Shown: positions 15,299 through 23,690 of the stretch, piece after piece
Layout: each line of letters starts with the position of its first letter
Numbering within the stretch: position 1 is the stretch's first letter
Origin: Anaerolineae bacterium
GTDB lineage: Bacteria > Chloroflexota > Anaerolineae > Anaerolineales > Villigracilaceae
DNA: 25,535 bases
NCBI GenBank assembly: GCA_003141915.1
Contig: PLNY01000386.1
Location: 214-25,748, forward strand
Reading direction: 5' to 3'
Position numbers and translations under genes: made by a program
Notes under the pieces: model-generated
What the model was told of the DNA's origin: nothing
Database searches by the model: none
The model's input: the letters and a program-made list of their open reading frames with translations, nothing else

Positions 15299-17617
15299 TC
15301 ATGTTCCGATCTGTGCCAGAAGCTGGCGATAGTCTTCGGCGTTGGGCGGATTCATCGACAGGATTTGGTTGATGATTTCCACCGCTTCCTTTTTCTTGCC
15401 AGTTGTCAGCAGGGATTCGCCAAGCGCATCGAGCTGAGAGACCGCCTCATCGGTGCGTCCGAGCCGATGAAGTTGTTCAGCCAGCACCCGGCGGAAGATC
15501 AGCAGATCTTCATGCTCTTTGATCAAATCTTCAAGGAAAGGCAGGGCATCATTGCTCTTCGAGTTGGAATCCAAATAAGCAATGAAACTTTCCAGTTCAG
15601 CCATGGCTTGGGACTGTTGGCCCATGTTCATGTAAAGCTCTATTAATTGCTTGCGCGATCCCTGATCGTCCGGACGCAAGGTGCGGATCTGCTCGAAGAC
15701 GCGCACCCCCTGTTTCCAGTCGAGCCTCTGCATGTCAATATCCGCCATGCGCTGAAGGATGCGGACATTCCATTGGCGGTCCGCATTGGCCTGCTGGACG
15801 AGGCGCAAAGCGGTGGTATAGGTTTTACGCGCCATATCGAGTTCGGCGAGGCGATAATAGATTTCCGCCAGCTCAAGATATTCGTTGATGGCTTCGTCCA
15901 CCTGACCGCGCGCCACCAGTTGATCAATGAGACGCGTGCGGGCGGACAAATCCATCGGCGCGATCTGGATGACCCGGCGCAGTAATTTGGTGGCCTGCGC
16001 CACTTCGCCGCGCACGCTGTAGGCATGCGCCACCACCGAAAACTTGGCAATCGCATCCTCCGTACGGCCGTCCTGAATCAACAAATCGCCCATCAACGTA
16101 TGAAGCGGCAAATAGGTGGGCGCATGTTGAAGCGCGTCGTACGCTTCATCCATTGCAGAACGCAGGGTTCCCATGCGCGCCAATTGATGAATGCGGTTGA
16201 TCGATTCGATGACGCTGCTGCTTTGTGCCTGCAATACCACTTCCGCCAGCGGGATCGGCGCACCGCCTTCCTGTGTTTTACGCATTTGCTCACGCGTTTT
16301 ATGAATCTGGTCGCGCCAATCGACGCGCATCAACATCTTGCTGACGTTGTCGCACACGCGCCGGTTGACCGTATCGTCGTTTTGATTCTGCTGGGATTCG
16401 ATCAACGGCTCATACAATTGATTGATCGCGTCGGACTCCTCCGCAGAGACCGTCATCGCGTCAGCCAGCTTCAGCGCTTCGAGATATTCCGACGCGGCGG
16501 GTTTGACATCCCCTTTCTTAAATAGGATTTCTCCCAACAAAAGCCGTGAGCCGAGGGCATAATCATTATGCTTGACCGAGTGAGTCAAATGGCGGACCGC
16601 GCTTTCCAAACGTTCGCTCTTCGCTCGCAGGTAGCCAAGATTGAAATACAACGCGGGATGCGTGAAGCCGGCCTCCAGCGCATGTTCCAGTTCCTCGGCG
16701 GCGAGGTTATCTTGTTTTTTCGAGCGCGCATCAATTGCCTGGCCCAGATGCAAAACGACTTTGGATTGTTCCGCCTGCTGGAGCGAGAGTTGTCCCGTGC
16801 CTTTCATAATTGCGGAAAGGCCGCGCCGTTCCTGCGCAACTGGACTTTCATCTGAATAATCGAAGAGCGCCTCTGCCAGCTTGGTCAAAGATTTTTGATC
16901 CGCCTCCGCCACCGGGTCCAGGCCGGAGGCGGATTGTTGTGTCGACTGAGTCGTCTCCAACTGTTTGATCTTCGCCATCGTGATCGGCCCCGTCGCGCCC
17001 CTGGGCTGTATTGGCTTGGGCAAAAACTGTCCCGATTTCAAAAGGGTTTGCGCCTGCTTGGCTTCCGGGCTTTGTGGCATCAATTGCAAGGACTTCGCTA
17101 CAAATTCCTGCGCTTTATCCTGCTGTCCCGAACGTTGAAGAATGCTGGCAATCGCCAGGTATTCCGTAACCGCTTGTTGAGCGTGCCCCAATCGTTCGTG
17201 AACCATTGCAAGCCGCGTATGTGCCGCGAGATCATCGGGCCGCAGAGTAGTAATGCGCGACCAGTTCTCGATGGCTTTATCCACCTCGCGCTGATTGAAA
17301 AATTTTTCGGCGGCTTGAGTGGATGAATCGACCGCTCCCTTTAGATCGCCCAGGCGTTCTAAAATTTGCGCGGCCTTTTCGAAAGGTGCGGGATCATCAG
17401 GGGAAAGTTTGGCAACCTGCAAGTACATGCGAAGGGCTTCTTCCAACTCGCCTAACTGGTACAAAGCCAAGCCCAGGCTGTTGAGCGCTTTGGGTTGATC
17501 GGGAATTTCCTGCAGGGCTTTGCGATATGCCGCGGCGGCTTTTTTCCAATCCTGATCCCAGGCTGCGGAATGGCCTTCATTCATTGCTTTCTGGAAAACG
17601 TCCTGTTGTCCGGGCAT
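15299..17617 (-). CDS. Tetratricopeptide-repeat protein, cytoplasmic
   Basis: 772 aa with no signal peptide or membrane helix. TPR units are visible at the N-terminus (for example AAAAYRKALQEIPDQPKALN, then LGELEEALRMYLQVAKLSPDD, ERLGDLKGAVDSSTQAAEKF, QREVDKAIENWSRITTLRPDD, ERLGHAQQAVTEYLAIASI). After a linker at about 190-250 (PKPIQPRGATGPITMAK) a second, longer TPR series fills residues 280-770. Such superhelices serve as protein scaffolds; no enzymatic domain is attached. It follows polA on the same strand with a repeat element in between, and a TACAAT box 6 nt before the ATG suggests its own leaderless transcript. The partner is unknown. Confidence 0.85.
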   Translation of the reverse strand: MPGQQDVFQKAMNEGHSAAWDQDWKKAAAAYRKALQEIPDQPKALNSLGLALYQLGELEEALRMYLQVAKLSPDDPAPFEKAAQILERLGDLKGAVDSSTQAAEKFFNQREVDKAIENWSRITTLRPDDLAAHTRLAMVHERLGHAQQAVTEYLAIASILQRSGQQDKAQEFVAKSLQLMPQSPEAKQAQTLLKSGQFLPKPIQPRGATGPITMAKIKQLETTQSTQQSASGLDPVAEADQKSLTKLAEALFDYSDESPVAQERRGLSAIMKGTGQLSLQQAEQSKVVLHLGQAIDARSKKQDNLAAEELEHALEAGFTHPALYFNLGYLRAKSERLESAVRHLTHSVKHNDYALGSRLLLGEILFKKGDVKPAASEYLEALKLADAMTVSAEESDAINQLYEPLIESQQNQNDDTVNRRVCDNVSKMLMRVDWRDQIHKTREQMRKTQEGGAPIPLAEVVLQAQSSSVIESINRIHQLARMGTLRSAMDEAYDALQHAPTYLPLHTLMGDLLIQDGRTEDAIAKFSVVAHAYSVRGEVAQATKLLRRVIQIAPMDLSARTRLIDQLVARGQVDEAINEYLELAEIYYRLAELDMARKTYTTALRLVQQANADRQWNVRILQRMADIDMQRLDWKQGVRVFEQIRTLRPDDQGSRKQLIELYMNMGQQSQAMAELESFIAYLDSNSKSNDALPFLEDLIKEHEDLLIFRRVLAEQLHRLGRTDEAVSQLDALGESLLTTGKKKEAVEIINQILSMNPPNAEDYRQLLAQIGT

Positions 17618-17623
17618 GGTTCT

Positions 17624-17629
17624 ATTGTA
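17624..17629 (-). promoter_or_regulatory. -10 box of the TPR gene
   Basis: TACAAT on the minus strand, 6 nt before ATG 17617, with no Shine-Dalgarno between. The spacing would place the transcription start on the A of the ATG. No -35 match is visible. Confidence 0.4.
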
Positions 17630-17676
17630 CCGCTGGATTTTTGTCTCGGTGACTCTTCAATGATTTTGCATCGAAG

Positions 17677-17758
17677 TTCATCACAAAGACACCGAGTCAC
17701 GAAGATTCTCTTGTGAACACAAGGAAAAACTTTGTGTTCTTTGTGCCTTTGTGGTGAA
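17677..17758. repeat. ACCACARAG-type imperfect palindrome, copy B
   Basis: Begins TTCATCACAAAGACACCGAG and ends TTTGTGCCTTTGTGGTGAA, the arms being complementary apart from scattered mismatches. It lies between the polA stop and the TPR gene. Same family as copies A and C. Confidence 0.7.
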
Positions 17759-17761
17759 AAA

Positions 17762-20554
17762 TTATTGGATGACTTTCATCTCGCCCCAGTTCGGACCGGA
17801 ACGGGCTTCCGTGGAAAGAGGAATGTCCAGTTTGTAAGCTGATCCCATTACGTCTTGAATGAGTCTGAATGTTTTTTCCAATTCCTCTTTTGGAACTTCC
17901 AACACCAATTCATCATGCACCTGTAATAACATTTGAGCGCGCAGGCCCGCCTGTTTCAGCGCTGATGGAATATGAAGCATGGCGATCTTCATAATATCCG
18001 CTGCCGTACCTTGGATGGGCGCATTAATGGCTTCGCGCTCTTCGCGGTTTTTCATTTGAATATTTTGTTTGCTTTGCAACGCCGGGAAGTAACGTCGGCG
18101 GCCGAGCAATGTTTCAACATAGCCTTGTTCCGCCGCCAGTTTGCGGATTTCATCTAGGTATTTTTTGACGCCGGGAAATTGTGTGAAATAAGCTTTGACA
18201 AAATCATCAGCTTCCGCCAATGTCAATTCGGTGGAACGCGTCAGCCCAAAAGCAGACATGCCGTAGATCAGTCCGAAGTTGATCGCTTTGGCGTGGCGGC
18301 GCATTTCTTTTGTCACTTGTTCGAGCGGAATATTATAGATCGCGGCGGCAGTGGTCGCGTGGATATCTTGTCCGGCGCGGAAAGCATCCAGCATGGCTTG
18401 ATCCTGCGCCATGTGCGCCACGATGCGAAGTTCGATCTGCGAGTAATCAACGGAAAGCAGAACGTTACCCTTTGCCGCGATAAATCCATTGCGCACGCGG
18501 CGACCTTCTTCGGTGCGGATGGGAATGTTTTGCAGATTCGGATTCGATGATGATAAACGTCCGGTGACCGCGCCCGTTTGACTGTAAGAGGTATGAACGC
18601 GGCCGGTCGTCGAGTCCACGGCCTCGGGCAAAGCATCGATATAAGTTGATTTAAGCTTCGATAGTTCGCGATGTTCGATCACCCAATCCACAACAGGATG
18701 TTTGCCGCTCAACGCATCCAACACATCGCCTGAGGTGGAGTAATGCCCGCTGGCAGTTTTGCGTCCGCGGTCGGGCGGCTCGAGGCGCAGACGATTGAAC
18801 AACACATCCGATAGTTGTTGTGTCGAGTTGATGTTGAACGGCTTGCCGACCGCTTCATAAACTTGTTTCTCGATATCAGCCATGCGGCGAGTCAACTCTT
18901 CAGATAACTTTTTGAAGAAAGGAAGATCAAGAAGAACGCCAGTCATTTCCATTTCAGCCAAAACGGGAATCAACGGCATCTCGATTTCTGCCATTAACTT
19001 TTCAGCGTTCACACGCTTGACTTCAGCTTGCATCAACGGAAGCAATCGTAACGTAGTTTCTGCATCTGCGGCGGCATAAGGCGCGACCGATTCAATGGCC
19101 ACTTCCGCCATACTGATCTGCTTTTTGCCTTTGCCGATCAATTCCTCGATGTGAGTCATCTCATCGCCCAAACGGGCAAAAGCCATATTCTTAAGTCCAA
19201 GGTTATGCGAGGATGGATCAACAATGAATTCAGCAATCATTGTATCGAAAGTGATTGGCGTTACAACGATTCCATGACGAGCCAAAACGATGTAATCGTA
19301 TTTGGCATTGTGTGCGACTTTTTGGATTCGAGGATCGGTCAATGGATCATGAAGAACAGAAACAACTTGTTCAAGAGGCAAATTGTTGCCCGTCAAATGT
19401 CCAATGGGAATGTAAAAGCCTTCGGCTTCTTTGATCGCCAGTGAAATGCCGACGATATCCGCTTGCATTTCTTCCGTCGAAGTTGTTTCAGTATCGAAGG
19501 CAATCACTTTTGCAGATGCAAGCTGTTTGGCAAGATCATTAAGCTTTTCATTCGTGTCAACGACCTTGACATCAATGGACGATGTCGGCGGTTTTACGGA
19601 AACAACTTTCGCTTCTGTTTCAAACATCGAAAGCTGTCCGCTGGATGGTTTGGAGGACGCGGAAGAAGATTCTTTGCCGGTCAGCCGCTCGAGGGTTTTG
19701 ATGAGCGTACGAAATTCCAGTTCCTTAAAGAATTCTTCAACCTTTGCTGAATCAAATTCGTGTGCTTTAGCTTCATCGAGATTCAATTTGATTTCCAAGT
19801 CGGTATGAATCTGTGCAAGGTCACGGCTAAGATACGCCGTATCTTTGGCAGCTTCCAGTTTTGTCTTCCAGCGGTTTTCAACTTGATCTATGTTTTTATA
19901 AATGGCATCGAGCGTCCCGAATTTTTCAAGCAACGTGACAGCGGTCTTTTCGCCGACGCCGGCCACGCCGGGGATGTTATCGGATTTATCGCCAACGATG
20001 GCTTTGTAATCCACCACTTGATCCGGTCGAACGCCGAGCTTGCGGACGACGTCTTCATCCGTGATGTAATTCTGATTCTGATCGTCGCCCGCCAGATATA
20101 CAGCGGTTCGTTGATTGACGAGTTGCAGGAGGTCGCGATCACCGGTGATGATCTTGACGCCCAAACCTTGTCCCGCGACGAGACGCGCCACTGAGCCAAG
20201 CACATCATCGGCTTCATAGCCTTCCATTTCAAGACGCGGCATGTTGAACGCGTCCACCAATTGACGAATGCGTTCGATCTGCGGGCGTAGGTCTTCCGGC
20301 ATCTTGGCGCGCGTGGCTTTATATTCCGGGAAGAGTTTGTCGCGGAAAGTCTTGCCGGTATCGAAAGCCACCGCAATGTATTCCGGTTTTTCCTGTTCAA
20401 GGATACGCATGAGCTCGCGCGCGAAACCGTAAATACCCGCAGTCGGTTCGCCTTTCGAGGTTTGCCAGCGCTGTGTGTTCGAACCGGCGGTCAACGCGAA
20501 GTACATGCGATAAGCAAGTGCGTGACCGTCAATGAGATAAAGAGTAGGAGGCAT
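17762..20554 (-). CDS. polA: DNA polymerase I, all three domains
   Basis: 930 aa, the usual length for family A. Residues 1-290: 5'-3' exonuclease/flap domain (IDGHALAYR, YEADDVLG, TGDRDLLQL, VGDKSDNIPGVAGVG). Residues about 328-510: 3'-5' proofreading domain with its carboxylates intact, D354 and E356 (FDTETT), D420 (HNAKYD) and YAAAD with Y493 and D497. Residues 520-930: polymerase, motif A DYSQIELR (703-710), motif B RRHAKAINFGLIYG (752-765), motif C HDE (880-882). It fills gaps and removes RNA primers in replication and repair. Proofreading appears intact. ATG 20554 has no Shine-Dalgarno; repeat copies lie before and after the gene. Confidence 0.98.
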   Translation of the reverse strand: MPPTLYLIDGHALAYRMYFALTAGSNTQRWQTSKGEPTAGIYGFARELMRILEQEKPEYIAVAFDTGKTFRDKLFPEYKATRAKMPEDLRPQIERIRQLVDAFNMPRLEMEGYEADDVLGSVARLVAGQGLGVKIITGDRDLLQLVNQRTAVYLAGDDQNQNYITDEDVVRKLGVRPDQVVDYKAIVGDKSDNIPGVAGVGEKTAVTLLEKFGTLDAIYKNIDQVENRWKTKLEAAKDTAYLSRDLAQIHTDLEIKLNLDEAKAHEFDSAKVEEFFKELEFRTLIKTLERLTGKESSSASSKPSSGQLSMFETEAKVVSVKPPTSSIDVKVVDTNEKLNDLAKQLASAKVIAFDTETTSTEEMQADIVGISLAIKEAEGFYIPIGHLTGNNLPLEQVVSVLHDPLTDPRIQKVAHNAKYDYIVLARHGIVVTPITFDTMIAEFIVDPSSHNLGLKNMAFARLGDEMTHIEELIGKGKKQISMAEVAIESVAPYAAADAETTLRLLPLMQAEVKRVNAEKLMAEIEMPLIPVLAEMEMTGVLLDLPFFKKLSEELTRRMADIEKQVYEAVGKPFNINSTQQLSDVLFNRLRLEPPDRGRKTASGHYSTSGDVLDALSGKHPVVDWVIEHRELSKLKSTYIDALPEAVDSTTGRVHTSYSQTGAVTGRLSSSNPNLQNIPIRTEEGRRVRNGFIAAKGNVLLSVDYSQIELRIVAHMAQDQAMLDAFRAGQDIHATTAAAIYNIPLEQVTKEMRRHAKAINFGLIYGMSAFGLTRSTELTLAEADDFVKAYFTQFPGVKKYLDEIRKLAAEQGYVETLLGRRRYFPALQSKQNIQMKNREEREAINAPIQGTAADIMKIAMLHIPSALKQAGLRAQMLLQVHDELVLEVPKEELEKTFRLIQDVMGSAYKLDIPLSTEARSGPNWGEMKVIQ

Positions 20555-20568
20555 AGTCTTTAAAAAAA

Positions 20569-20657
20569 TTCACCACAGAGTTCACATGTGCTTTGCATGC
20601 TTCGCGAAGAGCACGGAGTTTTATAATTCTCTGTGTGCTCAGCGGTCTCCGTGGTGA
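20569..20657. repeat. ACCACARAG-type imperfect palindrome, copy C
   Basis: Left arm TTCACCACAGAGTTCACATG, right arm ending CTCTGTGTGCTCAGCGG...CCGTGGTGA. A central TTCGCGAA is itself palindromic. It fills most of the space between the composite regulator gene and polA. Confidence 0.65.
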
Positions 20658-20676
20658 GTCAATGAGTTAAGTCAAA

Positions 20677-22317
20677 TTATTGGTGCTGCTTTTCGAGTCC
20701 TTGCCGCTGACGGATCTGCTTGATGTAATCCTTGACGAGTTGCGGCGGATGCGGTTTCGTTCCGCCCATGATGAGATAACCGGGCGCCCAGAAATCGCCG
20801 GACGGATTTTCCTTCTTCAAGCGCGTAAACTCACCAAACACTTTTTCCGAAGTCTGCTGGCGCATGATGCGCATCAAATAACCTGGTGAGGTGGCAGGCG
20901 GAACATTCACCACCCATTGCAAATACTCGGGACGAACAGCCAGATATTCGAGCCGCCAGCCAAAGGCAACGCAGATATTCGGAAGCCATTCCGAGAGAAA
21001 ATCCGCAATATCCCCGGTCAAATAATGGGACGAGAAGCGCGGCACCAATAGACAAGCGTATGTCAAATTATAGACACCCGCGCTCGCCGGTTCAAGGACG
21101 ATGCGTTCCGCGACTTCATCCATGAAGTGCGGGCGGGTCTCATCCAATTCGCCGGGTTGATGACGTACCGGTGTCAGCGGCCGAGGCTGAGGCTTGGACG
21201 GCGCGGTGACATCCAATTCTTCTGCGGCTTTTGCCTGCGAAGGAATAGTCTGCCCCACGTCGGTGGATTGTTGATCAACCAGCAATTCTTTCAGCGGAAT
21301 AGGCGGCGAAGACTCGCGGCTAAAGATGGAGCGATGAGTTTGATCGGGATCGATCACAACTTCAGGCTGGCGCGATTGCTGTCGTTCAGGCTGGAAAGTC
21401 TTTTGTGGTTGTACGCGATTCGGGTCCGGGGATGGTACGTCAACAATAATTTCAGAGATGGAGGGAATATCGATATCATCCCCTTCCAGATCGCCGCTGA
21501 CTTCACTGGCAACAACATCTTCAGGCTTTTTCGATTTGGGCCAGCTTGGCCTGCCTGCTTTTGCTTCATCCTCGCTCAATGATGTGACCAGTTGGCCTGC
21601 CTGCGAACGAATGGTGCTAAAAGGCGTCTCGGCATCGAAGACCATGGCGAGCAAAACGCCTTCGGCCAGCTGGGTGGCATAAAGCATATGTTCTGCCTTG
21701 GTGCTTTCGAGCCGAATAAAACGCAAAAGGTCGCTGCCTTTTCCGCCGCTCCAGTTACGGGCCAATGTGCTGACAATTTCATGGGCGGCGCTTTGTGATA
21801 ACTGTCCGGCATATGCCCATAACGCGTCGTTACGGGTGATCAACGCCGCCTGCGACGAGGTCTCGAGGCTTAATCGCGTCAAATGCTGGGCGGCTTTGGT
21901 TACATCACTCAACCAGGGAAAATCGATCGCGCCGGATAGAGCAGGATTAAGCGAAACCGTTGAGTTGGCGACTGACGCTTCCAGCGCGCGGTGTAAATCT
22001 TCAGACTCCAATGATTTATGGACGAGCGTCCACGGACGAATTGAATCCAGCGGAGGCGGGGTTTCGTTATCTGTCAGAACGAACAATTTAATTTCGGGTG
22101 AAACGGTGCGGAGTGATCGGCCAATATCCTCCACCCATTGGGCGCTCAAATTCAAGTCAAGGAACGCGGCACGGCAATTTTCTTCGTCCACACGCACCAC
22201 AGCGGCGGCCTTGTTATTGACGACCAAAACGCGATAATACCCGCTTTCTTCAAGAGAGCGGCGAAACGTCTCCCCAAAATTTGGACTGGGAGTCACAACA
22301 AGCAGATTTGTAGTCAT
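20677..22317 (-). CDS. Composite protein: receiver-like + roadblock-like + degraded IS200/Y1-transposase domain
   Basis: 546 aa from ATG 22317; an in-frame start eight codons upstream is less likely. Residues 3-115 read as a response-regulator receiver: AFLDLNL with D54, LTD with T82, and K101 in LVHKSLE; the N-terminal acidic pair is missing (VVTPSPNF), so Mg-dependent phosphorylation is doubtful. Residues about 137-250 (AALITRNDALWAYAGQLS...VLLAMVFDAETPFSTIRSQA) have the look of a roadblock/LC7 fold. A Pro/Gln-rich linker follows (255-405). Residues 413-540 follow the IS200/IS605 TnpA pattern (YNLTYACLLVPRFSSHYLTG..., NPSGDFWAPGYLIMGG, DYIKQ with Y531), but the HUH site reads RPEYLQWVV, both histidines lost. 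Probably a regulatory or scaffold protein with a domesticated domain. Upstream TATACA suggests its own promoter. Confidence 0.75.
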   Translation of the reverse strand: MTTNLLVVTPSPNFGETFRRSLEESGYYRVLVVNNKAAAVVRVDEENCRAAFLDLNLSAQWVEDIGRSLRTVSPEIKLFVLTDNETPPPLDSIRPWTLVHKSLESEDLHRALEASVANSTVSLNPALSGAIDFPWLSDVTKAAQHLTRLSLETSSQAALITRNDALWAYAGQLSQSAAHEIVSTLARNWSGGKGSDLLRFIRLESTKAEHMLYATQLAEGVLLAMVFDAETPFSTIRSQAGQLVTSLSEDEAKAGRPSWPKSKKPEDVVASEVSGDLEGDDIDIPSISEIIVDVPSPDPNRVQPQKTFQPERQQSRQPEVVIDPDQTHRSIFSRESSPPIPLKELLVDQQSTDVGQTIPSQAKAAEELDVTAPSKPQPRPLTPVRHQPGELDETRPHFMDEVAERIVLEPASAGVYNLTYACLLVPRFSSHYLTGDIADFLSEWLPNICVAFGWRLEYLAVRPEYLQWVVNVPPATSPGYLMRIMRQQTSEKVFGEFTRLKKENPSGDFWAPGYLIMGGTKPHPPQLVKDYIKQIRQRQGLEKQHQ

Positions 22318-22326
22318 CTTACTGTG

Positions 22327-22332
22327 TGTATA
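22327..22332 (-). promoter_or_regulatory. Possible -10 box of the composite regulator gene
   Basis: TATACA on the minus strand, 9 nt before ATG 22317, with no Shine-Dalgarno in the interval. It lies in the divergent spacer shared with surE. Confidence 0.3.
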
Positions 22333-22403
22333 GTGTATCACTACCTAAGCAGAGGAGCAAGCCGCTCTCGTGGGGGAATGACAGAATCGTAATCCAATTG
22401 GAA

Positions 22404-22409
22404 TATAAT
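22404..22409 (+). promoter_or_regulatory. -10 box of surE
   Basis: TATAAT about 40 nt before the surE ATG, allowing a leader of about 34 nt that contains the AAAGG ribosome-binding site. No standard-spaced -35 is seen. Confidence 0.4.
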
Positions 22410-22449
22410 CAAAGTTGAGCCTATTCTCATCTATTCACAAAGGTTTCTT

Positions 22450-23211
22450 ATGCACATTCTTGTGACAAACGACGACGGCGTTCAAGCGCCCGGCTTGCTG
22501 AATCTCGCGCAGGAAATGCGCAAGCTCGGACGCGTGACGGTCCTCGCGCCCGATCATAATTGGTCCGCCTCGGGTCACGTCAAGACGATGGAACGGCCCC
22601 TGCGCGTGCGTGAAACGACTCTCGCCGACGGCTCCGCCGCGTTTATGTCCGACGGCGCGCCATCCGATTGCGTTGCGCTGGCTTTGCTTGGATTGGTTGA
22701 CCCGGCTGACATCGTTATCTCCGGCATCAATCCCAATGCCAACATCGGCCACGATGTGACCTATTCCGGCACGGTCACTGCCGCGATGGAGGCGGTCATT
22801 GACGGAGTGAAAGGCATCGCCGTTTCGCTCCACTCGCCGGAGGGATTCAAAGGTCAGCTCGATTATTCGACCGCGGCACTCGTCGCTCGACGAGTGGCTG
22901 AGAAAGTGATGTCTGACGGTTTGCCCGAAGACGTGGTGCTGAACGTCAATGTGCCATACCTTAAAGAAAATGAACTCAAAGGAACTATGATCACGCGTCA
23001 GGGATTGCGCGTCTATCGCGACGCGCTCGACCAGCGCATGGATCCACGCGGAAAACCATATTATTGGATCGGCGGCGAAGCGCCCACCGCCGTGGACGAA
23101 CCCGGCACCGACTTCGGCGCGCTGACCGCAGGTTATGTGTCCATCACGCCCTTGCAATTGGATTTGACGAATTACAAAGCAATGGATGTGTTGAAGAAGT
23201 GGAAGTTCTAA
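22450..23211 (+). CDS. surE: 5'/3'-nucleotidase SurE
   Basis: 253 aa, normal length. The N-terminal HILVTNDDGVQAPGL carries the metal-binding D8-D9; S39 (NWSASGH), N94 in SGINPNANIG and the HDVTYSGTVTAAME block are also conserved. SurE removes phosphate from nucleoside 5'/3'-monophosphates (and exopolyphosphate) using a divalent metal, in the cytoplasm, mostly as part of stationary-phase or stress metabolism. AAAGG 7 nt before ATG 22450 sets the start. It is divergent from the composite regulator gene. A long open frame on the opposite strand is a shadow. Confidence 0.97.
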   Translation: MHILVTNDDGVQAPGLLNLAQEMRKLGRVTVLAPDHNWSASGHVKTMERPLRVRETTLADGSAAFMSDGAPSDCVALALLGLVDPADIVISGINPNANIGHDVTYSGTVTAAMEAVIDGVKGIAVSLHSPEGFKGQLDYSTAALVARRVAEKVMSDGLPEDVVLNVNVPYLKENELKGTMITRQGLRVYRDALDQRMDPRGKPYYWIGGEAPTAVDEPGTDFGALTAGYVSITPLQLDLTNYKAMDVLKKWKF

Positions 23212-23233
23212 ATAAACTGCGCAGAAATTTACA

Positions 23234-23262
23234 GGACGCGGACGAGCACAGATGAACGCGGA
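23234..23262. repeat. Left ACGCGGA repeat flanking the GxxExxY gene
   Basis: GGACGCGGA (23234-23242) and AACGCGGA (23255-23262) lie 12 nt apart. The reverse complement of the block right of the gene (23691-23723) carries the same GGACGCGGA and AACGCGGA words, so the gene sits between inverted repeats. The ATG of the GxxExxY gene is inside this repeat. Confidence 0.65.
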
Positions 23263-23689
23263 GGATCTAAACATGATTGATGGACAAATCAAACTTAAAC
23301 ACAGCGAAATCACCGACAAGATTTTGCACGCATTTTACAAAGTAGTATATCCACAACTTGGATATGGGTTTCTTGAGAAGGTGTATGAGAACGCGTTAGT
23401 TATAGCGTTAACGGCAATGGGACTGAAAGTTCAACAGCAAGTTAAGATCATTGTGTATTTTCAAGAGCAGGTTGTCGGCGAATACTTCGCGGATCTGCTG
23501 GTCGAGGATGTCATCATCGTGGAGTTGAAGGCAGTCTCTCGCCTTTTGCTTGAGCACGAAGCTCAGTTGCTAAACTATCTTCGGGCCACACCTTATGAAG
23601 TTGGTCTATTGCTCAACTTTGGTCCTAAACCCCAATTCATCCGAAAGGCTTTCGACAATTCTCGCAAGACTAACACTTGGAAACAATGA
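23252..23689 (+). CDS. GxxExxY protein, PD-(D/E)XK nuclease-like fold
   Basis: 145 aa. The defining motif is GFLEKVY (G39, E42, Y45) in LGYGFLEKVYENAL. Further on, GEYFADLLVEDVIIVELKAV gives D81 and E91-x-K93, a PD-(D/E)XK-type arrangement, and HEAQLLNYLRAT gives the usual conserved Gln (Q105). This matches the GxxExxY family, small proteins of unknown role that often occur in several copies per genome. ATG 23252 lies in the flanking repeat, so MNAED may be repeat-derived; ATG 23273 (residue 8) is an alternative start. Its sequence is visibly less GC-rich than surE and the aldo-keto reductase on either side, and it is enclosed by inverted repeats, all suggesting an inserted cassette. Nuclease activity is inferred, not shown. 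Confidence 0.88.
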   Translation: MNAEDLNMIDGQIKLKHSEITDKILHAFYKVVYPQLGYGFLEKVYENALVIALTAMGLKVQQQVKIIVYFQEQVVGEYFADLLVEDVIIVELKAVSRLLLEHEAQLLNYLRATPYEVGLLLNFGPKPQFIRKAFDNSRKTNTWKQ

Positions 23690-23690
23690 G

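Noticed and set aside
20677..22317. Reading this gene as an active IS200 insertion sequence
   Set aside because: The HUH histidines are gone, the domain is the C-terminus of a much longer protein, and no IS200-type subterminal hairpins or TnpB/IscB gene are seen.
22435..23319. A 294-codon open frame on the minus strand opposite surE
   Set aside because: It is the codon-structure shadow of surE, which has all its metal-binding motifs and a ribosome-binding site; the minus frame shows no recognisable domain.
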